From contig JACQZH010000056.1 of NCBI GenBank assembly GCA_016213925.1, forward strand, positions 1-44,409: a stretch of 44,409 nt of DNA, written 5' to 3'. Source of the DNA: Candidatus Omnitrophota bacterium. Its GTDB lineage: Bacteria; Omnitrophota; Gorgyraeia; B26-G9. Positions 25,406-32,939 of the stretch are shown here, piece by piece. Position 1 is the stretch's first letter; each line of letters starts with the position of its first letter. The notes below the pieces were generated by a model. It was not told where the DNA came from and made no database searches. It was given only the letters and a program-made list of their open reading frames with translations. Position numbers and translations under genes: made by a program.

Positions 25406-27280
25406 TTAAGGATGTTTCGCTATGTTTTCTTTTAAAGTATCGATGGAGTGATTCAAAAGCCGGCAATAGAGGTCAAATCCTATAGCCATGATATAACCGT
25501 GCTGTTCTTCGCCGAGCAGGTTGCCGGCTCCGCGGATTTCCAGGTCTTCCATGGCGATTTTAAACCCGGAGCCTAAGGCAGTGAATCTTTTTATTGATTC
25601 TAAGCGCTTTTGCGCGTCTGGATTGAATATAGCGTGTTTTGGAGTAAGAAAGTAAGCGTAAGCTTTACGGTCAAGCCTTCCGACTCTGCCGCGCAGCTGA
25701 TAGAGGTCAGCTAACCCGAAATTCTGCGCGTTGTTGACAATAAGGGTATTGGCATTAGGTATGTCCAGCCCGGATTCAACGATAGTCGTTGATATCAGGA
25801 TATCAATTTTATGTTCGATAAATCCGAGCATTACTTTTTCCAATTCTTTTTCATCCATGCGTCCGTGCCCGATAGCGATATTGGCTTTTGGAACAAGGCG
25901 TTTGATCCGTTCATAAATCAACTCAATATCCTCGATGCGGTTATGGATAAAAAAGATCTGGCCGTTTCTTTCCAGCTCATTATCAATAGCGCTTTTTACC
26001 AGTTCTTCATCGAAGGCGCAAACAAACGTTTCAATAGGAAGGCGCTTATCCGGAGGTGTATTGATCGTGGACATGTCTTTTACTCCTACTAGCGACATGT
26101 AAAGCGTGCGCGGTATAGGAGTGGCTGTAAGCGTCAGCACGTCTACGAGTTCACGGAATGTTTTAAGTTTTTCTTTTGCTTTTACTCCGAAACGCTGCTC
26201 TTCATCGATTATGATTAATCCGAGATTCTTAAATTTTATATCATCGGAAAGGATACGGTGCGTCGCGATAACTATGTCAACTGTTCCTTGCGCGAGCGTT
26301 TTTATGATTTGCTCCTGCTCGGAATTGGTTTTGAAGCGGCTGAGCATTTGAATATTTACGGGAAACTCTTTAACCCGTTCAGTGAAATTATGGTAGTGCT
26401 GTTCAGCAAGGATTGTAGTCGGTACGAGCATAGCTACTTGTTTATTGTCCATGACCGCTTTAAAAGCGGCGCGGAAAGCAATCTCGGTTTTTCCATATCC
26501 GACGTCGCCGCAAAGCAGACGGTCCATCGGCGATTGCGACTCCATGTCTTTTTTCGTTTGGGCCCAGGCTGTTTTTTGGTCAGGAGTTTCCTGATAAGGA
26601 AAACTTTCTTCGAATTTAAGCTGCCATTCGCTGTCTTTAGAAAAAGCGAATCCGGAAAGAGTACTGCGTTTTGCCTGTATCTTAAGCAGTTCCAAGGCAA
26701 AGCTGTTGATTCCTTTTTGTGTTTTTGCTTTTGTGCTTTGCCAGAGTTTGCCGGTGAGCTTGTGCAGTTTTGGAGAATGGCCGGCAAACCCGATATATTT
26801 CTGTAAAAGATGTTTCTGTGAAACTAAAAGATAAAGGTTATCTTTATCGGCATATTCGATGACGATGTGGTTTTTCCCTTTAAGTTTTTCTATGCCTACA
26901 TATTTGCCGATACCGTGGTCAATATGCACGACAAAGTCATTTTTTTGCAATTCTTCGAATTTGTTTATTTCCAGGCGTTCTGTTTTAAAAGTGCTGTGAA
27001 AACTTTTAAAAGGCAGAATGATCAGCGGATTTTGCGGATTTATTAATTTTCCTGTGCCGCGGGAAAACGTGAATATCTTTTCAATTATATCAAATCCCAG
27101 TTCAATGCGCGCCGGCTGTTCGTAGTTAACCGGATAAATGTCGATTATCGACCCCCGGCGCGCGAAATCGCCTTTTAGCTCTGCCTGCTCCGAGGATTTA
27201 TAACCGAAATCCAGCAGCTGCTGGAATGTTTTTTCAATGTTGAATGGCTGTCCGGGATATAATTTTATGATTTTGAACAT
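25406..27280 (-). CDS. mfd: short Mfd-like transcription-repair coupling translocase
   Basis: 624 residues against about 1100-1180 for typical Mfd. It starts inside the UvrB-like part (GDFARRGSIIDIYPVN, about 38-53). It keeps the RNA-polymerase interaction domain (FVVHIDHGIGKYVGIEKL, about 116-133) and the complete RecG-type translocase: Walker A GDVGYGKT at 258-265, DEEQ at 359-362, TATPIPRTLYMSL, and RGRVGR followed by the TRG region. It stops right after GFDLYCRLLNHSI, so the C-terminal autoinhibitory domain is absent. The UvrA-binding surface is also missing. A TAA lies four codons upstream of the ATG, so the missing N-terminus does not continue in frame. It may be a functional compact motor or a decayed gene; the intact motor argues for the first. 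Confidence 0.85.
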   Translation of the reverse strand: MFKIIKLYPGQPFNIEKTFQQLLDFGYKSSEQAELKGDFARRGSIIDIYPVNYEQPARIELGFDIIEKIFTFSRGTGKLINPQNPLIILPFKSFHSTFKTERLEINKFEELQKNDFVVHIDHGIGKYVGIEKLKGKNHIVIEYADKDNLYLLVSQKHLLQKYIGFAGHSPKLHKLTGKLWQSTKAKTQKGINSFALELLKIQAKRSTLSGFAFSKDSEWQLKFEESFPYQETPDQKTAWAQTKKDMESQSPMDRLLCGDVGYGKTEIAFRAAFKAVMDNKQVAMLVPTTILAEQHYHNFTERVKEFPVNIQMLSRFKTNSEQEQIIKTLAQGTVDIVIATHRILSDDIKFKNLGLIIIDEEQRFGVKAKEKLKTFRELVDVLTLTATPIPRTLYMSLVGVKDMSTINTPPDKRLPIETFVCAFDEELVKSAIDNELERNGQIFFIHNRIEDIELIYERIKRLVPKANIAIGHGRMDEKELEKVMLGFIEHKIDILISTTIVESGLDIPNANTLIVNNAQNFGLADLYQLRGRVGRLDRKAYAYFLTPKHAIFNPDAQKRLESIKRFTALGSGFKIAMEDLEIRGAGNLLGEEQHGYIMAIGFDLYCRLLNHSIDTLKENIAKHP

Positions 27281-27350
27281 AATACTGCTATTTTAATACT
27301 TTCGCGTTTTATAGGCAATAAAAAGGCAAAAGGCAAAAGACAGTTTTTTC

Positions 27351-27379
27351 TTGACATTTTTAGGATAGGCGTTTAATAT
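27351..27379 (+). promoter_or_regulatory. near-consensus sigma70 promoter
   Basis: TTGACA (27351-27356), exactly 17 nt, then TAATAT (27374-27379). It faces away from mfd and reads into a terminated, structured segment with no ORF before 27658. Confidence 0.7.
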
Positions 27380-27385
27380 AAAAAT

Positions 27386-27512
27386 CAGTTATGTGTTTTG
27401 TGGTATGTTTCGAAGGGGGAACTGCCACGTATCCGTGAAAACGGGTCAGTATTATGCTGAAAAATAATTAAAACCTTCGCTGTGGATGATTTTGCCCGGC
27501 GAAGGTTTTTTG
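27386..27512 (+). ncRNA. structured small RNA or riboswitch-like leader of unknown class
   Basis: An approximately 125-nt transcript is predicted from promoter to terminator. It shows three hairpins: GTGGTA pairing with TGCCAC (27400-27428, with CGAAGGGGG in the loop), ATCCGT-GAAA-ACGGGT (27431-27446) and TCAG pairing with CTGA (about 27446-27460). A terminator follows. CGAAGG in the first loop (27411-27416) is identical to part of the terminator 3' arm (27500-27505), so it could pair with the 5' arm and act as an antiterminator. It does not match SRP, 6S, tmRNA or any riboswitch whose core I can recall. It could control the gene at 27658 or act on its own. Confidence 0.5.
27472..27512 (+). 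terminator. intrinsic terminator of the small RNA
   Basis: AACCTTCGC (27472-27480) pairs with GCGAAGGTT (27499-27507) across an 18-nt loop and is followed directly by a T-rich tract. The 9-bp stem and T-tract are typical of an intrinsic terminator. Confidence 0.75.
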
Positions 27513-27530
27513 TTTTTTATACGACTAATT

Positions 27531-27571
27531 CCAATGCCGCTTGTCCTGCCGTGTTGTGGCGGGATGGTTGG
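27531..27571. repeat. degenerate hairpin element, copy 1
   Basis: TCCTGCC (27544-27550) pairs with GGCGGGA (27558-27564), and CCAA/TTGG close the outer stem. Arrangement and words resemble the better-kept hairpins at 28858 and 32940. As at 28858, a sequence resembling a cas3 start follows some 20-30 bp later. Confidence 0.35.
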
Positions 27572-27591
27572 AAGATAGTTGCGGGGAGAAA

Positions 27592-27631
27592 AATGAAACA
27601 GGATATATTACGCGCATGGTTTTAGGGGCAT
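27592..27631 (+). pseudogene. possible cas3 5'-end relic, most decayed copy
   Basis: ATGAAACAGGATATATTACG, then CGCATGGTTTTAGGGGCA, resembles ATGAAATATTACGCGCATAG as found at 28930 and 33912, including the shared 13-mer ATATTACGCGCAT. The reading frame is broken within a few codons. It is supported only by the similarity to the other two copies. Confidence 0.35.
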
Positions 27632-27657
27632 GATTGAAAAGGAAAGGATGATGATTA

Positions 27658-28290
27658 ATGAAAGATGAATATATGGAATTTACCACACCGCGGCCGCGGC
27701 TTTATAAGCGCGTGTATCAACTGCATATCAGCCTTAGCCGCACGCAACCGCTGGTTTGGCGGCGCGTCCAGGTGCCGGAAAGTTATACTTTTTATGACTT
27801 GCATGTGGCTATACAGGATGCCATGGGCTGGCAGGATTATCATTTATTTGAATTCACCAAAGGGGAAAGCGGCAGTAGGCCGGATTACAGGATAGTGTCT
27901 GTTTTTGATGAACCGGAAAATATGCCTTCGGATATTAAATACGCATATGCTACGGAAGTTCCGATCAAAAAACTTTTAAAGAAGGAAAGGGATAGTGTGT
28001 TATACATTTACGATTTCGGTGATGGATGGGAACATATAGTAACTTTGGAAAAAATCCTGCCGCGGGATGAAGATATTGTTTATCCTGTCTGTATAGACGG
28101 CGTGCTTGCCTGCCCGCCGGAAGACTGCGGCAGCATTCCCGGATATTATGATTGTATTAAGGCAGTCAAAAACCGGAAAAATAAGGAGTTATTAAGATGG
28201 CTGGGAGACTGGAGACCGGAAACCTTTGACACTAAAGCCGTGAAATTCGAACCGCCATGGAAACGGCTAAAAAAGGCGTTGAAGGGATAG
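27658..28290 (+). CDS. plasmid pRiA4b ORF-3-like protein
   Basis: 210 residues. The family signature is clear: VYQLHISLSRTQPLVWRRVQ near the start, FYDLHVAIQDAMGWQDYHLF, then the DFGDGWEHIVTLEKILP core and CPPEDCGSIPGYYDC near the C-terminus. The family is common on plasmids and in genomic islands and its function is unknown. An AAGGA site stands before the ATG, unlike the tagged genes. It begins the accessory zone, downstream of the small RNA, and is often found near SEC-C genes, one of which lies at 31501. Confidence 0.9.
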   Translation: MKDEYMEFTTPRPRLYKRVYQLHISLSRTQPLVWRRVQVPESYTFYDLHVAIQDAMGWQDYHLFEFTKGESGSRPDYRIVSVFDEPENMPSDIKYAYATEVPIKKLLKKERDSVLYIYDFGDGWEHIVTLEKILPRDEDIVYPVCIDGVLACPPEDCGSIPGYYDCIKAVKNRKNKELLRWLGDWRPETFDTKAVKFEPPWKRLKKALKG

Positions 28291-28296
28291 AACGAC

Positions 28297-28319
28297 GGTT
28301 GACCGTGGAATGGTGGTTG
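28297..28319. repeat. half hairpin element
   Basis: GACCGTGGAATGGTGGTTGG after the pRiA4b-like gene resembles the 3' half of the hairpin element at 28858-28890. The 5' half is not visible, so this is probably a fragment. Confidence 0.3.
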
Positions 28320-28387
28320 GAAAGAGAAATGCGATGGGGTAAAATAATATCGTTTTAATTGAGGAACTAGTTGAAAAAAAGATTTAT

Positions 28388-28858
28388 TTGATACGAGGGC
28401 ACAAGGTGATGCTGAGTCAGCATTTGGCTGGGCTCTATGGGGTTGATACAAGAGTTTTGGTGCAGGCGGTTAAGCGTAATTATACGCGTTTTCCGAAGGA
28501 TTTTATGTTTCAGTTAACGGATAAGGAATACTCAAACTTGAAATCACAAATTGTGATTTCAAGTTGGGGCGGGGCAAGGCGGGCTAACCCGTATGCGTTT
28601 ACAGAACAAGGGGTTGCCATGCTGTCCAGTGTTTTAAACAGCGAAAGAGCGATTGAAGTAAATATTGCCATTATTCGTGTATTTGTAAAACTTCGAGAGA
28701 TTGTCTCAACGAATAAAGAGCTTACATGTAAATTGAACGAACTTGAACGCAAAATCGAAAAATGCGATGAAGAGATAATTGCTATATTTGACGTTATCCG
28801 CAAGCTTATGACAGATGAAGCAAAGTCAAAACGCAAAATTGGTTTTCACCAAGGATAA
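28388..28858 (+). CDS. ORF6N domain protein, phage antirepressor type
   Basis: 156 residues from TTG at 28388. The ORF6N pattern is unmistakable: YLIRGHKVMLSQHLAGLYGV, VKRNYTRFPKDFMFQLTDKE, then NPYAFTEQGVAMLSSVL and a C-terminal coiled coil. Similarity extends upstream of the TTG: in-frame codons back to 28358 read IEELVEKKIYL, as family members usually do. No ATG, GTG or TTG exists between the TAA near 28340 and 28388. Either an ATT start is used or the gene has lost its start. The family occurs in prophages and islands and is thought to act as antirepressors. A 31-bp palindrome lies inside the gene. Confidence 0.8.
   Translation: MIRGHKVMLSQHLAGLYGVDTRVLVQAVKRNYTRFPKDFMFQLTDKEYSNLKSQIVISSWGGARRANPYAFTEQGVAMLSSVLNSERAIEVNIAIIRVFVKLREIVSTNKELTCKLNELERKIEKCDEEIIAIFDVIRKLMTDEAKSKRKIGFHQG
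28535..28565. repeat. perfect palindrome inside the ORF6N gene
   Basis: 15-bp arms around one central base (28550). It codes for the N-L-K-S-Q-I-V-I-S-S stretch before the conserved NPYAFTEQG motif. Confidence 0.85.
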
Positions 28859-28890
28859 CCGTTATTCCACCGCGCAGGTGGAATGGCGGT
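28858..28890. repeat. hairpin element, copy 2
   Basis: A 14-bp stem (ACCGTTATTCCACC with GGTGGAATGGCGGT) and a GCGCA loop, starting on the last base of the ORF6N stop. Two pairs are G-T. Read on the opposite strand, the element at 32940-32972 matches it at 31 of 33 positions. There is no T-tract, so it is not an intrinsic terminator. Confidence 0.7.
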
Positions 28891-28917
28891 CTGGAAAAAC
28901 GGTTGTGAAGGAGAAGT

Positions 28918-28974
28918 ATGAACGAAATGAAATATTACGCGCATAGTTTGAAGGGCAGGCCGAAAGAAGAATGA
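28918..28974 (+). pseudogene. cas3 5'-end relic
   Basis: A short reading frame, MNEMKYYAHSLKGRPKEE then stop. The MKYYAHSLKGRPKEE part is the typical start of a type I-C Cas3 and is identical in protein to the copy at 33912. It stops where Trp would follow. A GAAGGAG ribosome-binding site is still present upstream. The unrelated segment 28975-29040 after it shows nothing recognisable. Confidence 0.65.
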
Positions 28975-29052
28975 GTCTTCTGGGTTGACTGGATGCTTGA
29001 GGTGCAGCTGGCGGGATAATGAAAGGTCAGATTTTATAAGGGAGGTTTGATA

Positions 29053-29865
29053 ATGCCAAAAATTGAAGTTCAGGGAACGGGAATAACGGTTATTTCGATT
29101 AATCGGGATGATTATATTTCATTGACAGATATGTTAAAAGCCAAGGATGGGGATTTCTTTATTTCCGATTGGTTAAGAAACAGGAATACAGTGGAATATC
29201 TCGGGATTTGGGAGAGGATACATAATCCCGATTTTAATTATGGCGAATTCGCCATAATTAAAAGTCAAGCAGGGCTTAATAACTATAAAATTAGCGTTAA
29301 AGAATGGGTAGAAAAGACTAATGCCGTAGGTTTAAAAGCAACGGCAGGACGATATGGCGGGACATACGCGCATAAGGACATTGCTTTTGAATTTGGCATG
29401 TGGATTAGCCCTGAGTTTAAAATTTATCTTATTAAAGAATTCCAACGCTTAAAAGACGAGGAGAATAAACGTTTATCCCAGGAATGGAATTTACAAAGAA
29501 CATTAGCCAAGATAAACTATCATATTCATACCGATGCTATAAAAGAAAAATTGATACCGGCCCAGCTTACTAAACAGCAGATAAACGGAGTATATGCCGA
29601 TGAAGCGGATTTGCTTAATGTCGCTCTCTTTGGCATAACTGCCAAAGAGTGGCGAGGTACCCATCTTGGGCAGGAAGGAAATATCCGTGATTACGCCGCC
29701 ATAGAACAATTAGTTGTTCTCTCCAATCTTGAAAGCGTCAACGCAGTGCTTATTAATCAGGGCATTTTACAGGCACAAAGACTGGAACAGTTAAACAAGA
29801 TTGCCATTACGCAGATGAAGTCATTGCTTGGGTCTAAAGAAATAAAAAGGTTAAAGTACGGATAA
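29053..29865 (+). CDS. KilA-N domain protein
   Basis: 270 residues from the ATG at 29053, which has GGAGG 7 nt upstream; a TTG at 29047 would add two residues. The N-terminal KilA-N domain (about 1-135) shows YISLTDMLKAKDGDFFISDWL, RNTVEYLGIWERIHNPDFN, GLKATAGRYGGTYAHKDIAFEFGMWISPEFKIYLIKEF. The C-terminal half is helical (INGVYADEADLLNVALFGITAKEWR and a long helix). KilA-N proteins are phage-derived DNA-binding or antirepressor proteins. The last 55 bp of the gene are duplicated at 31421, and a remnant of a second KilA-N gene follows the ATPase. A 32-bp palindrome lies inside the domain. Confidence 0.88.
   Translation: MPKIEVQGTGITVISINRDDYISLTDMLKAKDGDFFISDWLRNRNTVEYLGIWERIHNPDFNYGEFAIIKSQAGLNNYKISVKEWVEKTNAVGLKATAGRYGGTYAHKDIAFEFGMWISPEFKIYLIKEFQRLKDEENKRLSQEWNLQRTLAKINYHIHTDAIKEKLIPAQLTKQQINGVYADEADLLNVALFGITAKEWRGTHLGQEGNIRDYAAIEQLVVLSNLESVNAVLINQGILQAQRLEQLNKIAITQMKSLLGSKEIKRLKYG
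29232..29263. repeat. perfect palindrome inside the KilA-N gene
   Basis: 16-bp arms with no spacer, centred on GAATTC (29245-29250). It codes for D-F-N-Y-G-E-F-A-I-I-K within the KilA-N domain. A related imperfect palindrome lies at the matching place in the remnant at 31330-31361. Confidence 0.85.
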
Positions 29866-29870
29866 ATATT
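29811..29870 (+). repeat. 60-bp exact direct repeat, copy 1
   Basis: The 3' end of the intact KilA-N gene including its stop. It is identical to 31421-31480; flanking bases differ on both sides apart from one shared A. The two copies are 1610 bp apart and enclose the ATPase gene. Confidence 0.95.
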
Positions 29871-29962
29871 ATTGGGGAAGCCCAGAAAGAACTCATTCTA
29901 ATGCGTTTGCCCTCCGGCTGTCTTGAGGCGCGGTGGGAGTTAGGGGTAATTACGGAGCTGAG

Positions 29963-29994
29963 TGCGGTGCTATCGCGGGCGCGTGGATTAAAAC
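29963..29994 (+). CRISPR. solitary decayed CRISPR repeat
   Basis: The last 22 nt (TCGCGGGCGCGTGGATTAAAAC) differ from the repeat of the array at 43918 by a single base (A for G before AAAC). The first 10 nt have drifted. No second repeat is seen nearby, so it is a relic of an older array or a lone insertion. The remaining sequence of the 29866-30020 gap is unrecognised. Confidence 0.7.
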
Positions 29995-30020
29995 ATCGGC
30001 ATTCATTGGTAAGAAATTAG

Positions 30021-30049
30021 TTGCAATCGCAAAAAGTTTTATGTATACT
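30021..30049 (+). promoter_or_regulatory. sigma70-type promoter of the ATPase gene
   Basis: TTGCAA (30021-30026), 17-nt spacing, then TATACT (30044-30049). It lies 35 bp before the ATPase start codon, so this gene can be expressed on its own. Confidence 0.6.
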
Positions 30050-30083
30050 TAAAATAAAACAAAAAAAAAGGAGTTGTTGAGGT

Positions 30084-31292
30084 ATGAATAAAAAATATAT
30101 TAGGCGGAAATATGTCTTAGATAAGATTATTCCATTCATCGATAAGGATGTGATAAAGGTGATAATTGGCCAGCGCCGTGTAGGTAAAAGCTATTTATTG
30201 TACCAGATAATGGATATTTTAAAAGAGAAAGAAGTTAAAGAAGAAAATATAATTTATATTAATTATGAACTGCATGAATTTGCATTTATTAAAACCTATA
30301 AAGATCTTTTAGGGTACGTAAAGAAAAAAATAATAAATAGAAAAAAATGTTATATTTTTATAGACGAAATACAGGAAATAGAAAAATTTGAAAAGGCACT
30401 GGAAAGCCTGCAGGCGGAAGGAAGGCACGATATTTATTGTACCGGCAGTAACGCGAATTTGCTTTCGAGCGAACTTGCTACTTATATCAGCGGGAGGTAT
30501 ATCGAAATAAAACTTTACAGCCTGTCTTATCCGGAATTTCTTTTTTTTCATAAATTGGAAAATAATCAGGAAACTTTTTTGAAATATATTAAGTATGGAG
30601 GCATGCCTTTTTTGATAAATTTAGAGTTGAAAGATGAATTTGTTTATGAATATTTGCGGAATATTTACAATACTATCCTTTTAAAAGATATAGTAAGAAA
30701 GTATTCAATAAGAAATGTGGCATTTTTGGAACGGCTGGTTGAGTATTTAGCGGATAATACGGGTTGCTTAGTTTCGTCAAAAAGTATCAGTGATTTTTTA
30801 AAATCTCAGAAAATTAAACTTTCGCCCAATGTTGTTTTAAATTATTTACATTTTTTATCTAATGCCGTATTTATTTTTAAAGTGCGAAGATCGGATGTAT
30901 ATGGGAAGAAAATTTTTGAGGTTGGAGAAAAATATTATTTTGAGGATTTGGGTTTAAGGCATTCAATAATCGGATACAAGCAGACAGATATTAATAAAAT
31001 CATGGAAAATTTAGTGTTTCTGCATTTGAAAATTAATGGATACAAAGTTACTATAGGAAAATTGAAAGATAAGGAAATAGATTTTGTTTGTGATAGGGGG
31101 GATGATAGGATGTATGTACAAACGGCATATTTAATAGATAACCAGAAAACAATCGATAGAGAATTCGGGAATCTTTTGAAAATAAAAGACAATCATCCAA
31201 AATTTGTTGTTTCAATGGACGAAATGGCTTCCGGTAAATATAAAGGGATTAGGCAGGTAAATATAAGAGAGTTCCTTGCGCACAAGTTTTAA
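30084..31292 (+). CDS. AAA ATPase with DUF4143
   Basis: 402 residues. The P-loop region is VIIGQRRVGKSYLLYQIMD (about 27-45), Walker B is CYIFIDEIQEI (about 90-100), and sensor 1 is DIYCTGSNANLL. The typical GRYIEIKLYSLSYPEF motif follows, then the winged-helix and DUF4143 nuclease-like part (YYFEDLGLRHSIIGY, LVFLHLKINGYKVTIGKLKDKEIDFVCDR). The family is widespread and patchy in prokaryotes with no settled function. The gene has its own promoter and GGAG site. It sits between the intact KilA-N gene and a KilA-N remnant that begins on its stop codon, suggesting insertion into a KilA-N pair or tandem. Confidence 0.9.
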   Translation: MNKKYIRRKYVLDKIIPFIDKDVIKVIIGQRRVGKSYLLYQIMDILKEKEVKEENIIYINYELHEFAFIKTYKDLLGYVKKKIINRKKCYIFIDEIQEIEKFEKALESLQAEGRHDIYCTGSNANLLSSELATYISGRYIEIKLYSLSYPEFLFFHKLENNQETFLKYIKYGGMPFLINLELKDEFVYEYLRNIYNTILLKDIVRKYSIRNVAFLERLVEYLADNTGCLVSSKSISDFLKSQKIKLSPNVVLNYLHFLSNAVFIFKVRRSDVYGKKIFEVGEKYYFEDLGLRHSIIGYKQTDINKIMENLVFLHLKINGYKVTIGKLKDKEIDFVCDRGDDRMYVQTAYLIDNQKTIDREFGNLLKIKDNHPKFVVSMDEMASGKYKGIRQVNIREFLAHKF

Positions 31293-31447
31293 TTGAATTT
31301 TTGGGTATATGGGAAATTTATAATCCTGATTTTAATTCCCCTGAATTCGAGGGAATTAAAAATCAAGCTGGATTGAATCGATTTGTTCTTTCAGTCAAAC
31401 AATTGGTGGCAAAGACTGATGCAGATGAAGTCATTGCTTGGGTCTAA
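31289..31447 (+). pseudogene. chimeric KilA-N remnant
   Basis: The frame starting on the ATPase stop codon reads LIEFLGIWEIYNPDFN and goes on to GLNRFVLSVKQLVAKTDA, matching the middle of the KilA-N domain at 29053 with many differences. At 31421 it joins the exact 60-bp copy of that gene's 3' end but out of frame, so it stops at 31447. Neither start nor end is intact. Confidence 0.75.
31330..31361. repeat. imperfect palindrome inside the KilA-N remnant
   Basis: 11-bp outer arms (TTTTAATTCCC with GGGAATTAAAA), two unpaired positions on each side, then GAATTC at the centre. It is at the same place in the domain as the 32-bp palindrome at 29232. Confidence 0.75.
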
Positions 31448-31480
31448 AGAAATAAAAAGGTTAAAGTACGGATAAATATT
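31421..31480 (+). repeat. 60-bp exact direct repeat, copy 2
   Basis: Identical to 29811-29870. It fuses the KilA-N remnant to the tail of the upstream KilA-N gene and runs up to the ribosome-binding site of the SEC-C gene. Confidence 0.95.
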
Positions 31481-31500
31481 AATTAAGGAGGTTTATGGTT

Positions 31501-32937
31501 ATGTCGAATAAGACGGGAAGGAACGAACCATGCCCTTGCGGAAGCGGAAAAAAATTTAAAAAGTGCTGCGGAGCGCGGGATGCTTTTGATCCAAAGCTGC
31601 CGGATGATTTGATAACCGGCACAGTACTTGATGATTACATGATGCTGATTCAGGGAATCGGGATGTTTTCTCAGAGTTTACTGCAATTCGACGCGGAACG
31701 CCGGATATTAAAGGATGCTATTAGAAATTTTGAAGAATGTTTCCAGCCTGGTGAGCCGGATGGAGTTTCTGACAGTATCTTTTTGTCATGGAATTTTCTG
31801 GATTTGCGGTTTGGGAAAAGCCAGAAAACAATCTGCGAATGTTTTATTGAGGCCGGCTACGCGGAGCGCTTGAGGGATCCTGGCACGGTTTTACTCAATA
31901 ACTTATCGGAAAGTTATATTGCTTTCTATCTGCTTAAAGTTGTTGATGATGGCTATTTAATTTTTGAAGAAATTGGGACTGGTAAGGAGTGGCATGTTCA
32001 TCGAGTCAATGAGCCTTATGAAAGGATTTCTAAAACCGGAGATTTATGGTATGTCCGCCTGCTTGGGAATCCTGCTGACGCGTATATTTTTACCGCTCCG
32101 TATATTTTTCCTCCGGAAAAAAAGATGATAAAAGAGATACGGGCAGAGGTGGAATTTCAAGTAAGTAAATGGGCGGAATACCCGGGCAGGTCTGCGGACA
32201 AAGGCAGGGACTTTTGCGATTCATCAAAAGCTTCCGTTACTTTCTGGTTGAGTAGGATTTTGGATAAGCCGATGGAAAAACCGTTTTCCCCAATTTCCGC
32301 AGGAAAAGTTGTATGCAATACCGATAGGGAAAAACTTTATTTCTCCGAGGTTATCTTTAAAATCGAGCGCCATGAAAATCTGGAAAAGGCGTTATCTAAA
32401 ATTAAGAATTTCGAATACGATAAAAATGCCGGACATTGGGTCTGGCTGAAGGGGACAAAGAGAAACGTTAAAATATACTCGCGAACTGTTGGAGGAACGG
32501 TTAGGATTGAAGGAAGCCGGCTTATTGCGGAGACTAATTCACTTCCTCGCGCGCTGAAGATTAAGGCAATGATTCAGAAAGCCCTCGGCAGCGATATTGT
32601 GTATGAAAAAATTGAAGCGAAAGATATAGCCAGCCTGCCGCCATTATCCGCCGAAGAACAAAAAAGAATCAAAAAGGAAACCGCTGAACTTAACGCGAAT
32701 CCGGAAGTTCAGGCAATACTGCAAAAGCAGGCGTATGAGTATTATCATAAAAGCTGGCTGCGCCAGAAAATCCCCTCTTTAGGGTTTATTACGCCTTATG
32801 AGGCGGCTAAAACTCAAGAGGGAAGAGAAGAACTTAAGGAATTGCTTGACGGTTTGGAAAATATGCAGAATAGCATGCCTGATAACCCGTCTAAGGTTGA
32901 TGTTGACGAATTGCGCCGGAAATTGAAGTTAATTTAA
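31501..32937 (+). CDS. SEC-C motif protein with antitoxin-like C-terminus
   Basis: 478 residues from the ATG at 31501, which stands 9 nt after AAGGAGG; the ATG at 31495 is only 3 nt from it. The SEC-C zinc motif is at the very start ([19 protein letters not shown]). The centre is unassigned. Near the C-terminus, [34 protein letters not shown] resembles in pattern the toxin-binding domain of Xre/MbcA/ParS antitoxins. SEC-C binds zinc and in SecA contacts SecB and ribosomes; in islands such proteins have unknown roles. Co-location with the pRiA4b-like gene is common. Confidence 0.88.
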   Translation: MSNKTGRNEPCPCGSGKKFKKCCGARDAFDPKLPDDLITGTVLDDYMMLIQGIGMFSQSLLQFDAERRILKDAIRNFEECFQPGEPDGVSDSIFLSWNFLDLRFGKSQKTICECFIEAGYAERLRDPGTVLLNNLSESYIAFYLLKVVDDGYLIFEEIGTGKEWHVHRVNEPYERISKTGDLWYVRLLGNPADAYIFTAPYIFPPEKKMIKEIRAEVEFQVSKWAEYPGRSADKGRDFCDSSKASVTFWLSRILDKPMEKPFSPISAGKVVCNTDREKLYFSEVIFKIERHENLEKALSKIKNFEYDKNAGHWVWLKGTKRNVKIYSRTVGGTVRIEGSRLIAETNSLPRALKIKAMIQKALGSDIVYEKIEAKDIASLPPLSAEEQKRIKKETAELNANPEVQAILQKQAYEYYHKSWLRQKIPSLGFITPYEAAKTQEGREELKELLDGLENMQNSMPDNPSKVDVDELRRKLKLI

Positions 32938-32939
32938 AA

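Noticed and set aside
26258-26806. 182-codon + strand frame opposite mfd
   Set aside because: Antisense to the Mfd translocase motifs; composition is that of the reverse complement of coding sequence.
27386-27512. Identification of the small RNA as 6S, SRP, tmRNA or a known riboswitch
   Set aside because: None of the core motifs that I know for these classes is visible, so it is left unclassified.
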